A DNA stretch of 64,000 nt. Origin: Crocodylus rhombifer (taxonomy: Eukaryota; Chordata; Crocodylia; Crocodylidae). The first letter of the stretch is position 1. The number at the start of each line of letters is the position of its first letter. Under the pieces are notes generated by a model. The model saw nothing but the letters and a program-made list of their open reading frames with translations, did not search any database and was not told the DNA's origin. The translations under genes were made by a program, and so were the position numbers. Location of the stretch: NCBI GenBank assembly GCA_038503035.1, contig JAVSML010025180.1, forward strand, positions 124,001-188,000, in the 5' to 3' direction. This document shows positions 1 through 32,800 of this stretch, in pieces.

Positions 1-192
1 CTAATTGTGTAGCTAAGATGTGTTTGCTTGTGTGTCCTTGCTGTGGGGAGTTTCAGTATATAAATTACAGATACAGTTATAATGCCTAATATTTCTAGTT
101 CGACCTTTGTTTTTTCAGCTGTCCTATAATAGTTTGCAGCCTGTATGATGACACTAAAAATGTCTGCCTTTTTTATATTATCTTTTGGGTAG

Positions 193-20905
<20,713 letters not shown>

Positions 20906-21310
20906 AATATTGCTGTTCACAACTGATACTGATTTTTTTAAACAAACTGTTGAATTTGTTTAATCACTATTTTTTTTTTACCTTTGTTAAATACTGACTT
21001 GGAACATAGGCTTATGTTGCAACTTAATGTGAAGTCTAAGGAACTATATATATATATGTTTGTTGTAGTATGTGGGGTGTGTATTCTGTATACATAGAAA
21101 TGCATCTATTGCATGGTATAAGTTTGAACATGTATACAAACTTGCATTACATAGGCACATACACTTTGTTTTATGTATACAGAATACAGCACTCTTTTAC
21201 TATTAAATAGAAAGTACAGTTGTCCTTGTGATGTATGTGCCTTTTATATATACACAGAATGTGCAAAGTTACAACCTATTCTGTTATAGAAGTAAATTAT
21301 ATTTTATAAA
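20906..21310 (+). other. ATR: ATR 3'UTR (proximal part) with candidate polyadenylation signal
   Basis: This is AT-rich sequence after the stop. ATTAAA at 21202-21207 is a plausible variant polyadenylation signal; no perfect AATAAA was seen nearby, so the 3' end is uncertain. Nested inverted repeats at 21081-21187 are listed separately. Confidence 0.5.
21081..21187 (+). repeat. Nested inverted repeats in ATR 3'UTR
   Basis: A perfect 16-bp arm pair (21081-21096 GTATTCTGTATACATA and 21172-21187) encloses a second small stem, AAGTTTG...CAAACTT, around 21120-21143. As RNA it could form a two-level stem-loop. Confidence 0.8.
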
Positions 21311-21659
21311 ATATTACACATTTTCAGAGAACTTTCTTTTCTCTATTTCAAGGAGATAAGTGTGACCATAAGAATGCCCATATATCCTAGTATAAATTAA
21401 CTGCATTACAGCTTGAATGTAGTAGTGGACCTGTGAACTGCAGCTGTGTCTATAAGAGGGGCTTTCCAAATCTAAAAAAATGTTTTCAAAATATTCATTT
21501 TCAGGTTTTAACAAAGCTTTGCTGTGGTCAGTAAAGCATGTTAAGTGGCTGCATCAGATCACCTGTTTGCCTGTTGGTGGGGTAATCTGGATGTGGAGGG
21601 ATAAATATCCCTACCCCAGTGCAGAGAATCTGCCAGAATATTGACACAGCATACAAAAA

Positions 21660-21800
21660 TAGGTCTGGAGAAATCCTCAAGATAATCTAATACAAACCTT
21701 GTCTAACCTGCACTTGAATGTCCATCACAGGAAGTTTCTCACAGCCTCTAGTTAATCTGTGCCCATGCTTCTTCCTAATACCCTAACATATATCTTCTTT
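21660..21800 (-). mobile_element. CR1/L3-like old LINE 3' fragment
   Basis: The words CTTGTCTAACCTGCACTTGAATGTCC and CACAGCCTC with this order are typical of antisense L3/CR1 3' ends. The fragment is short and diverged. Confidence 0.5.
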
Positions 21801-21803
21801 AAG

Positions 21804-21827
21804 CCCATGCTATATATATAGCATGGG
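21804..21827. repeat. Perfect 24-bp palindrome
   Basis: CCCATGCTATA, a central TA and the exact complement form a perfect palindrome, followed by a run of about ten Gs. It lies in the intergenic region between ATR and XRN1. Confidence 0.9.
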
Positions 21828-22139
21828 GGGGGGGGTCCCCCAGTGGCCAGTTGCTGAGCGAGCCAGCAGCACGGCAGTGGTGGAAGTGCTGCCAGTGAAG
21901 CTAATTTAGGGGGGGGGGAGAACTAGCACCCTTTGTATCCCCCTTCCAGCCAAAGTGCTCACTGTTAAGTGGGACACCAGTGCTGTCAGGGGGGCACATG
22001 CCCTCCCGTGCCCCCCTTATACATTGCCTATGATATATAGTGCACAACTTTTGTCATTATTATCCTGAAAAACTAAACTAGAGGTTTCTTTAAATTGAGA
22101 AGACCTTAAAATGGATGCTGAAGTATTTGCTCCCTGGAG

Positions 22140-22700
22140 GTGGTGGTGTGGGGGGGAGCAGGCTTGGGATGCTGCAAGGGGGGTGAGGCCAGCCCCCACC
22201 ACTCTGCTCCCTGCAGGCAGCGAATATGGAAGCGGGCTGCTGGCCTCTCCCCCTCTATCCCACACTGCTCCCTCCTGACATGGGCTGACATGGGAGACGA
22301 GGAGCGGGCCTAGAAGCCGGGGAGAAGCTGGTCTGCCACAGTGGCAGGGGGTGAGGAGCAGCAGACCCAGGCTGATGCAGGGGGATGGGAGGAGTGGGTC
22401 TGGCCCTGAAATGGCAGCAGGAAGTTGGGGGGCGCACCAGGCCTGGCTCGGTCCTGAAACAGTGGGTGGGCAAGCCCAGTGCCAACCCAAAAGAAGCAGG
22501 GAGGCGGGGGGGGGGGCAGGCAGGCTGGTCCCAAAACGGAGGGTATGGGGGATGTACCTGGCCCAGCAACAGTGGTAAGGTGGGGAGAGGGTTGGACCCG
22601 GCTCCGCAAGGGTGGCGGGGGGCAGGGTTGGCCCTGCACGAAAGTGGGGGAAAGGGGGAGCAGGCCTGCCCCTGAAGGTGTGGAGCAGAGCTGGACTCAG
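22140..22700 (+). repeat. G-rich degenerate minisatellite upstream of XRN1
   Basis: Loose units of about 40-60 bp recur with words such as GGCCCTGAAA, GGTCCTGAAACAG, GGTCCCAAAACGG and GCCCTGCACGAAAG, each followed by GTGG/GGGG-rich tracts. Long frames on both strands here come from the biased composition. Confidence 0.6.
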
Positions 22701-23059
22701 GCCTCTGTCCCCACCTGCAGCCCCTGCCTGCCATTCCTGATGGGCAATTGTCTAGTATTTAATATGTGTTTTTAAATTTAATGCTGGGTCCTCTATGGAT
22801 ACCGACAGACGTATTGTTGTCCAGTAGGGCACATAAGATGTGTCAAGACTATGAACAACTCCTGCAGTGACTGGCAGTAGAAGGCAGCAGTGGCCAATCT
22901 CGGGGGCTGCATCTCTCTGTCCCATTCCCCCATGTCGCCCATGTGTTAGACAGACCTGTACCTAACTCCACTGAACTGAAAACGTTCTCGAGTTCTTGGG
23001 GCGGCCAAACAAATTGCAAATTTAAGATCTGGACTTGCACTTAGAAGTACGCACACCCT

Positions 23060-23830
23060 TCCTGACTCCTTCCTCGAAATACCTGTGCTGCCACCTCCTC
23101 TTTCTCTGGCTTCTTTCTATGCTCGAAGCCTCCCCCTCCCGCTCCGTCCTTTCTACACTACACCGCCGCGCTCGCGCTTGGGCGGGGAGGAGGCTGCCTT
23201 CATTGCGCCAACGCCGCGGCTGGAGCGGGTGCAACCGGGTGTCACCTAGCCCCGTCCTCCCCTTGTCTGGACTGGGAACGGGCACCCCTGCAGCTGCCTG
23301 CTTGAGCCGGGCCTGCGCCCCCCCGGCCACAGGGGGCGCCCGAGCCCCGCCAGGCGACCGCTCCGCCCGCGCGCGTGTGTGTGGCGCAGGGGCCCTGCAC
23401 CCGACGCGGCCCAGGCCGGCTCGGCTGTCAGCGCGGCGCGCCGGAAGGGGCCGAGGGCGGCCTGACGGACGGAAGCCCGCGGCGGTGGCGGCCATGGGGG
23501 TGCCAAAGTTCTACCGGTGGATCTCGGAGCGCTACCCGTGCCTCAGCCAGGTGCTCAAGGAGCATCAGGTGAGCGGGGCGCGGGCCGCCTCCTGCCCGGG
23601 CACAACAGGTGGCTCCGAGCCCGGCGGCGCCAGGGGGAGCGGACGGGGAGGCTGGAGCCGGAGCCCGGGCAAGCAGCAGAAGTGTGCGGGGCCCGAGGTT
23701 CCCGGCCCGGCCCGGCCCGGTGGAGCCGCAAGGTTTTGTTGCCGGCCTCTGAAGGGGCTCCGGGGGTCCCTGGCGGGGGCAGGCAACAACGGGGAAGGCT
23801 GCACGGGGTGGACCCAAGTGACTGCTCCCT
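23060..23830 (+). promoter_or_regulatory. XRN1: CpG island / promoter region of XRN1
   Basis: GC- and CpG-rich sequence (many CGCG, GCGC, CCGCCG) begins abruptly around 23060-23150, spans the start codon and exon 1, and fades after 23830. No TATA box is seen. This is the usual architecture of a housekeeping promoter. The transcription start cannot be fixed from sequence alone. Confidence 0.85.
23494..23568 (+). CDS. XRN1: XRN1 exon 1 (start codon)
   Basis: [19 protein letters not shown] opens the conserved N-terminus of all XRN proteins. The context GCGGCCATGG is a strong Kozak site (G at -3 and +4). The donor is GTGAGC. The start is chosen by family conservation, although the frame stays open upstream to 23035. 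Confidence 0.97.
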
Positions 23831-26800
23831 GTCCTGGGCAGCTGCCAACTGCTTCTCGGTTCCTGACTGGCCGCCCTTCTGCCTCCCCAGGCAGGGACTG
23901 CCTCCTCGCACCTGGCCCAGGCTGGGCACCAGCCCTTGTTTATCTGCAATTCGCCCGAGTCTGGAGCTGCTTCCTTCCCAGGCCTGGGGAAGGGCCCTGC
24001 TGCCCAAAGCTCCTCTAGCATCTCTCCCAGTTTAGCTCCCACGCCAGGGTTGCCTGCACCTTGTGGACAGAACTGGTCCCTGGTGAGCTGCGGCTCTGCC
24101 CTGCCATCTCTCCCAGCTACATGGTTGGTCCAAGAAAAGATATTACCAGAAATATGCTCCTTGCTTCTCTGTTTTTAAACAAGGCGTAGTAACTTTGAAG
24201 GAGGAGGATGGATGGGGGAGAGGTTTGCACTAGGTAAATTTGAAAGAGCCCTTTGAGAAACTGTGGCCAGGTTGCTTGGGTGTAAGCAGACAGACCTGAC
24301 TGAGAGTTTCAGACATACTCAGGACTGACCAGACTCCACCCCCAGTCAGGTAATTAGATAGGAGCACCCTGAAAGCCTATGGTTTGACAGGCATTATACT
24401 TCTTTTAAATCATTGCACAGTTAAAAGGGGTCACAGGTTGGAAATTACTGTTTTCATCTGAATCCAACATGACTTTGAATTTAAAATGACCTTCTAATAA
24501 TTAGATTTGATACATGGAAAGTCATAAATTTGTTACCGTTTTCCATGGATAGCATCTAATTATTGGAGGATCGGCTTAAATTTGGGTTGTTGTCATCCCC
24601 GTCCCCCCCTCCCCATTGTGGCAGGGGACAGGTGGCCTGACTCCCACACCTTGCCACTGCCTGCCACTCCACTGCTTGTACCTTCTGGCGCAGGGTCGCA
24701 CAATTATTTTGGGTGGAGGGCCACTTATTGAGTTTTGGCAAGCCATCGAGGGCCACATGATAGGCAGCCAGGAGCAGATAAATATTAATTTTCTAATTTT
24801 TTTAGGAGCCCCATGGGCCAGATAGAATGGCCTGGTGGGCCGCATTTTGCCCCACTACTTGCTTTTATCATGCTTCCTGCTGCCACCTGCCCCTCTGCCC
24901 CCAGCCACTTGCCCCCCTCACTGCCTGCCCTTCTTCCCCCTGGAGCCAGAGCTGGAGTAGCCACCCAAGATGAGGTTTTCTATGGAGAGGAAAAACCTCC
25001 CTTGGATTTGAGTAAATATCGTCCACCCCTGGTGAACTATGTCCAGTATCTGAAACTGTCAGAATTGTTTTGGATCCCATTTACTTATTTGGCGCACAGC
25101 TCAGCTGGAAAGCTAACAAGTTTAGTTTTTGTTTGTGTTTCACTTTCTGCAAATGCTTTCACTTTCTTCTTAAACGCCAAATAGATGTTGCATAGTTTTG
25201 GTTGCAGATGCGGCACACACCTTTTATAATTATTTTTTCTTAAGTTCATGCAAACATTTAATACTTTTGCATTTAAGTCCTTTCATTTTTTCTTCTGTGC
25301 GGTAAAATTTACTGTTAACTCTTTAATATACTTCTGACTGTATATTTTTATTCAGCAAAAAATTATCTTTGGCCAAATAGAATAGCATCAGCATATATAA
25401 GAAATATATTTTCTAATTCAGTAAATGTCTGTGAGACTTTAATCTCAGAATCTAATAGGAACTGGGCTCCACAAAGTATTACCGTCAAGGTGAATGTCAT
25501 TGTAATGGAGAAGTGTAGGTTTTGCAACCTCATGTCATCCCCTTGTCCCTTGCACATGAGTTGGTTTGTTTTAGTAGCTGAAAAAATAATGCGAAATAAA
25601 GGAAAAATGAAACCATAAACTTTCTCCCCTGATCCAGATCAGCAACATACAGCCTGCAGGCCAGAGCCAAACAGCAGAGCCATTGCATGTGGTGTGGGGA
25701 GCTGGAGGTCTTTGCCTGTGCCCATATCAGGGGCGGGTAGCAAGAAGTTGCGCTGGGGCCAGGCAGCTTCCAGCAGTGCCTGCACTGTTGCTGCTTTTCC
25801 TTGCCCTTCTAGCTCTGTTATGACACAGGTGAGTGATTTTAGTACCCATGCTGGAGCCAGGTAGCTAGGAAGATGGGCAGTAGTAGTAGCCAGGTAAAAG
25901 TGGCAGTGAGGCAGTTGGGAGTTGTGCCTTTACCACCAGTGCTTCTCCCAGTACTCTGTTGCTGACTTGCCACTGAAGTCACCCAGCCTGCACTGGGCCA
26001 GAGCCAGGTTGTTCTGACCTGGACTTATAAAAAGGTTTCTGGCCCCTATCCTAATCAGTAGGACAAAAAAAGCATAGTCTTCAGAATAACTGGAGTTGAG
26101 AGGATGAAACAGGAGCATGACATAGTTTGTTGTTGTTGTTTTTAAATAGTACCATACTTTAAAAGGCGGGGAGGAGGGGATAGGTTGCAACCAGACTCTC
26201 CTAGTGTAAGACACAGCTATTCAGGCTAAAAAAAATTTTTGGTTGTTTTTTTTCCCCCCAGGTATAGCTTATTTGAATTCAGCAAACAAAAAAAACCTAT
26301 ACCAACAAAAGCACCTTTGTCAATAAAACTCCATATACAGTAGAGCCACTGAGGACATAGATTTGTAAAAAAAACCCAAAAATAGCCCTAAATGACCTAC
26401 CTGTGTTGAGAGAACTTTTAAGTGTAGACCTGGTCTTATTTTAGTTTGGCTTTAGTTACTGATTTGTTACAAATTTAAATGAAATTGGAATTAGTACTCA
26501 GAGAAGAGTTCCTACTGAATTAACTAAAACAGTGCAAGTTTATACACAAGGCCTTTAATTGCTATGGTTCAATAAATTTTAGTAATTAAGCTCCTCCCTG
26601 TTGAATATGTAATTCTCAAAATAGTTTCTCACGTACTTTATTTAGCAAGCCAGTGTAGAAAGAAAGAAATATGCTTCTCAAAATGATTACTCAGCTTTAG
26701 TCTGAGTCCTTTACTTGAAAGGATATCTTAAAATATTTTTTATTAATGTTAGATGTTTGTTTCCACAAGTAGCAACACAAGTAGATAACTGTTTTAAAAT

Positions 26801-29800
26801 TCTGTTTTAAGAACTGTCCTGATATAGCATAAAATGTTGTAGCTGGTATTTTCTGCTATTTTTGCCCTACATGGGCAAAACTTGATTCATTAAGGAGCAG
26901 CAAAGGTTTCCACTGAATGCCCAAAGCCTTCACCTCGCACAGTTATGCCTATTGCCCTTCCTGTATCTGGGAAGTGGCTACATTTATATCCATGAAGACA
27001 AAAAACTACAATGTAACCTTCATTCTGCATGTTGGAACTGGTAAGGGTCACTGGGAATTGTTCAGGAATGGGGAATATCACAATAAGTATTCTTAAAAAT
27101 AGTGGTATATTCTTTTAGGTCATGGGGCAGAGTTCTGAATTCCATTGTTTATATCCACGTACTTTCAGTGCCTTCATTGTATTGGGTGTAGCTATAAGGG
27201 GTGATGAAGAGGTTAACTGAAGCAGTTTAGCAAAGCTGTTGTAGTACTATAACGGGAGGTACACATATAATATGAAGGATCAAGAATACCTCGGTTCAGT
27301 AGTGATTTTGTGGATTATGTCCACCAAAGTACACAAAGGTGTCTTTTTGCCATAGACATTTTCAGCAGGCTCATGGCAGTGGCCTCCAGGGTATTGAGTG
27401 GGAAGGAATTGTCTCAGAAAGCATCCATAGGCCATTGTTCCCAAACTTTTGATACCTGGGGGACACTTTTTTCGGGATTAAAATTGGTGGCACACTTTTC
27501 TCTTATACCCAAAAAGGGGGGGTGTTATATTCTGTTCCCTTGCCAGAGGAAATTGTACCTGTGCTGAGATGTAATGCTAAAAAATAATCTTTATACCAGT
27601 AGTTCTCGACCTTTTTTAGCTTCAAGTTACCCTTCCATAACTTTTCTGAATTTTGTAGCACCCTAGTTGAAAATCAATGAGACAGTTCTAAATTTTAAAA
27701 AGATATGGTGGGGGACGGGGGAGGGTCTTGAGGTTAAAGATGGTGAGAATCATTGATCTAACTGGTGCCACTTAAGGGTAGTGATAGCAGGTCCTAACCC
27801 TGCTGTGCCCTTCTCCACTGTCTGCCCCTTCCTGACCCCTAGTCTATACCTTAGGGAGTAAGAGCAGCTCTCGCTGCTGAAGCTTCTCCTGCAGGGTCTC
27901 ACATACCAGGGACCAAAAAGGGAGTTGGTGTTGCCTGTTGTGAGGGAATGAAGTGAAGTGCAGAAAGGCAGTTGGGCAGATGAGCTAGCTGAATACGAAG
28001 TCTAAATTGTGACATTTGAAACCATGTCAGAATTGCAGTGGTTCTTTTGCCTCTGTCAGAGTAGGACTAAACATGACACAGTTCCAAAAAACAATTTGCA
28101 GTTTATTAAGTTGGAGCTTCCCAGCTCTACTTTGTTTCAACCATTCACGTGTCTGTATTGAGATTAGTACAATCTGCAGCAATAACTCTGAGCTGTGTAA
28201 ACTGTTCCTTTCCTCAGTTTGTGTTCCCGTTTCCACCAGAAGTGCAATTATCCCCACTCATGTATGGGGGAAGAGAGGCAGAGAGATGAGGCAGCTTGCT
28301 GTGATCCTGATTGTCACACAGGAGGAGGAGAAATCCTTAGTTCTCCCACTGTTCCACCTACCTGCCCCTACTTTCCCCTCTTATCTTTTTCCCCTTCCTG
28401 TGTTCCCCTTTCCTTCACTGTACCTCCAGATCCAACCTACATGTGCCCCCCTGCACTGCTTGAATATGCCTTAAGTAACCCTTCAGTTTGCCATTACCCT
28501 CCATTCCTTCACTCTGCACCAAACAAAAGCTTATGAAACAGCTTATGTCATAAGGCTGTGTATTGCAACTCCCTTGAACACATGACTTAGTACCTTGTTT
28601 TTCTGTTGATCATACCAGGAGATATGATTTTGCTGTCCTTTCATCTTCCCTCTATTTGCATGTGGATTTTAGAGCACTTCAAAATATTGTTTATTGTAAG
28701 AGTTTTGATAGGGGGGCAGAACTTCGAACATATGCAGAGGCTGCCAATAGTGTGAAATGCATCAGTGCACCATTCACTGATCACTGTGTACCAGACTGTC
28801 AGAAAACTCTGTCCATTAATATAAAGCTACTCTTGCTTGTGTTCAGATCTGTAGTTAGCACAAGCTGACATGTAGGGCTATACTAATTTCAGTGCTGCTT
28901 GTCTGAAGCAGGGGGCAACTGGCTTCAGTTAAAGTAAATGCAAGCCATTGTTCGGTGATGATGGGAGACACATTTTTAGCCACAGATTTGCATGGAATGG
29001 GATAAGAACCAAAGTGCTGTTTGTTTAGGTAGCCTCTATCTTAACCTTTTGCTCAAATGACTCCAAATTTGTGCCTTTAATGCTGTACCTTCTGTACCTT
29101 TAAGCTTGTGCATAGTAGATTCTCATGTTATTTAGAATACTTGCTTTTAAACAGAAAACACTACTCAACCTTGACTGTAGCAGAAGTACAGCTTGTCTAT
29201 AATTAGTCTTTTTTGTGTGCTGGACTGTACCGTAAGCACTTTGAAACAGGAAAGTGAAATGCATGTTGTTAGAGAAAGTGTCAGTTGAGATCTAGACCAG
29301 CGGTCTCAATTTTTTTTTATTCGAGATCCCCCTTAGAAAATGCCACTTGATAGTTTTCACATGTTTCTTGTCTACAGAAAATAACAGCAGAGTTCTCTTG
29401 TTGCAAAGAACTCAAAAAGACCACAACACATCAAAATGGTTTCAACACTATAGACTCCTGTTTGAAATGTCTAGGTTTATTTTGTAAATTGTGTGTAGGT
29501 GTGTGCTTATCTAGTATTGCATGGCACTTTATGATACCTTTAAAAGTATCTCATGGCACAGTGGTTGAGAATCACTGATCTAGAACTTAATTGGACCTAG
29601 TAGTGTTGAAAATGCATACTTTCTTGTCTCTGTGCTAGACTTCTAGAACAGTGTTAGAGTGTACTAAGTAAAACATGCTAAAGCATACTTTTTAGATTCT
29701 AGCTTCAACAGGACCTTGAAAGTATGCTGTTAAAAGGCATTAACTAACCTATTCTGTGTGAAAGTGAGGAACTGTTAGAACTAGGTTAAAAAAAAAAATT

Positions 29801-32800
29801 ATTAAATAATTCTTGAATTTTTTCATTAAATAATTGTTAAACTTTGAAAGCTCATTAGTCCTGTGTATAGTAACTGTTTATTTTTCACAACTCTTATGTA
29901 AGAATTCTATTCTATTACAATAAGAATATTAAAATAATGTAAAATGCTTGTCAAAATAATCAACTACTAAACAAGAAACATTTTTGAGAGTTACAAATTG
30001 CTTGTGGGTTACAAATTGTTCTTCGTTCTTCTTCTTGTCACAGGAAAAAATAGAGGAGAAAGGGGAGCTTTTAGGTAAAATGTGCATAATTTGAAACACT
30101 ACTGTAACATGACTCTTCATGTGCAAAAAATGTCATTTGCTTGCCTTCCATATGAGTGGGGAAAGTAGATTGCTGTTGAGTCCTTTATCGCAGCACACTA
30201 TCCTCTTGATATTGAAAACTTGGTGTATGTGTGAATGAGAGGTGGTTTGGGCATGCTGTTTATTCACATGCCATGAGATGGCATACTTTATTGAAAAGGC
30301 TAAATACTGTTGTTACAAGAGGAGTGCAAAAATAGTTATGTAGAGCCATGTGCATCAGCAGTATTTTATTATACTGAACAACATAACAGAACAACAGAAG
30401 ACTAGATTTATTAAATCCCAGTTCTGAATCTATTTCTTTCTCTCTTCCATGCATCCCATATCTAAAATTATGCATTATAGATACAAACCTATGTACCCTT
30501 AGAAATTATTTCAACAATGTGAGAAGAACAACAGTTCAGGAAGCACGCTACTACAGGAGGATTTTTTTTTTTTTAAAGGAATACTAGTAGATCAAGCAGG
30601 AGCATGCAGAGAATGGGTATAGATTGTCTGACAAGCTGTTCTTGAGTATGTATGCTGTCTTTTGAACAAAATGCAATGGTATTGATGTTACTTGGTCTGA
30701 ACAGTTAGCCAGTTGTCAGGGCCTTGGTGGTTTGTTTGTAGGAGTCAAGTATTCCTTTGGTGCAGTCTTTCTTTATTCACAAGGAGTTACACCATTCTGT
30801 TTCTTTGAACATGATAGGAAGAAATGCCAGGTAGTTTTCTTCCTCGGGATTTTCAAATCTTCATTTTCCAGCAAGTCCTCGTCCCCAAAGAACTCCATCT
30901 CAGCTCTCTTTGAGTTGCACCCTTCTTGCCTTTATTGCTACCTGCTAATTTTTCTAGTTGGTTCTTCATTCTGACACAAAAATACACAAACCTGCAGTGA
31001 GTCAATGTCTCAGCCATTTTTGTGACGTATTCCCCAGTAAACTCTTCCCTGATTGTTCAGTTCATGTTTAGGCTCTGCCATTTTGGCCTATACCAGGGGC
31101 TTCCATTTTTACCCAATAAAAGGGCATTTCATTGTTCCATTTATTATGAATTGGGGATGCTAGAACCCCATCAGTTTCATTACGTCTGTGCCTGGTGACC
31201 ACAATCTGTCTTCCAGCATAACAATACTAAATAAGACTTCTTTTTCCTAGATTCCAGAATTTGACAACTTGTACCTGGACATGAACGGTATCATCCATCA
31301 GTGTTCACACCCTAATGATGATGATGTTCACTTCAGAATTTCAGATGATAAGATCTTTGCTGATATTTTTCACTACTTGGAAGTATTATTTCGTATTATT
31401 AAGCCAAGAAAGGTTTTCTTTATGGCAGTCGATGGAGTGGCTCCAAGAGCAAAAATGAACCAGCAGCGTGGGAGACGTTTTAGGTGAAATAATTTTTTTC
31501 TTTTCTTGTCAAAATATTTATCATGATTTACTTTTTATTCAAGTTGAAATAGGTGTAAAATATGTAGTTTAAAGATATCCTTCTTTATGTATTATCATTA
31601 GTTTTTATATAAATAATGGTAAGTACCATTTTAGGATCAATCTTTAAAATCAGTATTGAGGGGGGTTTAAGTTCAGCACATTAAAATATTTTGTGAACAT
31701 CTGCAAGTATTTTTGTGCTTCTTGCTTGAAATGACTTTATGTTAGAGCATGTAACAGCCAGTGTAGAGGGAGAGAAAAGGCAGAGGACTGGGGGCTAAGG
31801 GCCCCCAATCCCTCATAACATTGGCTAAATGTTACTAGTTTACTAAATTTACTATATAGTATGCATCCAAATTGCATATGATAAGTACAGTTAGAATCTT
31901 AGTGTTTAATACTTAGGGGCCATTGGGAGACACTTAAAAAGAACCAACAACCAATTGCTGGGACAGCTGGGGAGACTGAGACACAGGTTAGAACAAGGAA
32001 TGAGAGAAAATGCTCAGGAGTGTGGGGAAAAAGGGGAGAAAAAGGTTAGAAAAAAAAGCTGAAATGTTTTAAAGCAAAATACATGGAAACATTTAAATAA
32101 AAATACAATGCATTTATTTAGGTCAGCAAAAGAGGCAGAGGACAAAATTAAAAAGGCTTTAGATAAAGGAGAAACTCTCCCAACAGAAGCCAGATTTGAC
32201 TCGAACTGTATTACACCAGGTAAGAGAACTTGCTTATTACTTTAAGGTAAAGTGCTTTGATAGATGCCTGTAATCAACGATTGTTTCCTTCTTTCATTTT
32301 GTATACCTGATATATTTTATCCTTCATGTTATTTTGGCTTCAGTTGAAATTAAAGGTGAGAGTTATGAAAGCCTCAAGTATGTTAGGAACACAAGTCTAG
32401 ATGTCTTTCAATAGGATTTATATTCCTAAATCACTTGGGCATTTTTAAGTTTCACACAAAATTATTGTTTAAAAACCCTCTTGAAAACTTCAGAAATCAA
32501 TACTCTTCTTCACTCAAAAACAATTTTTTGGTATTCTATTTGTAACTTCCCCGCCATAGGCATTAATTATAATTGGAGATTTGAATGTTAAAATGTTGGA
32601 AAGTTAACTTTTAGATTTTTGTTACTAGGCACTGATTTCATGGCGAGGTTGCACGAACATCTGAAGTATTTTGTAAATATGAAGATTTCCACAGACAAAT
32701 CCTGGCAAGGCGTAACTGTCTACTTATCAGGCCATGAGGTTATTTTGTTTAGATTAATGATTTTTAAAAATAAGTCTGTATTTTGCAGATTAGTGTTTAC

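Larger units (their letters stand above)
25023..31250 (+). other. Rest of XRN1 intron 1
   Basis: Mostly AT-rich unique-looking sequence. It holds hAT-like fragments near 25640 (CATACAGCCTGCAGGCC), 27426 (TTCCCAAACTTTTGATACC), 27597 and 29298. No exon, RNA gene or recognisable coding frame was found. Confidence 0.5.

Noticed and set aside
22017..22734. Proline-rich 157-159 codon minus frames
   Set aside because: Produced by the G-rich minisatellite; no recognisable protein.
23428..24042. 204-codon minus frame at the XRN1 CpG island
   Set aside because: Antisense shadow of exon 1 and CpG-rich intron. No start context or domain.
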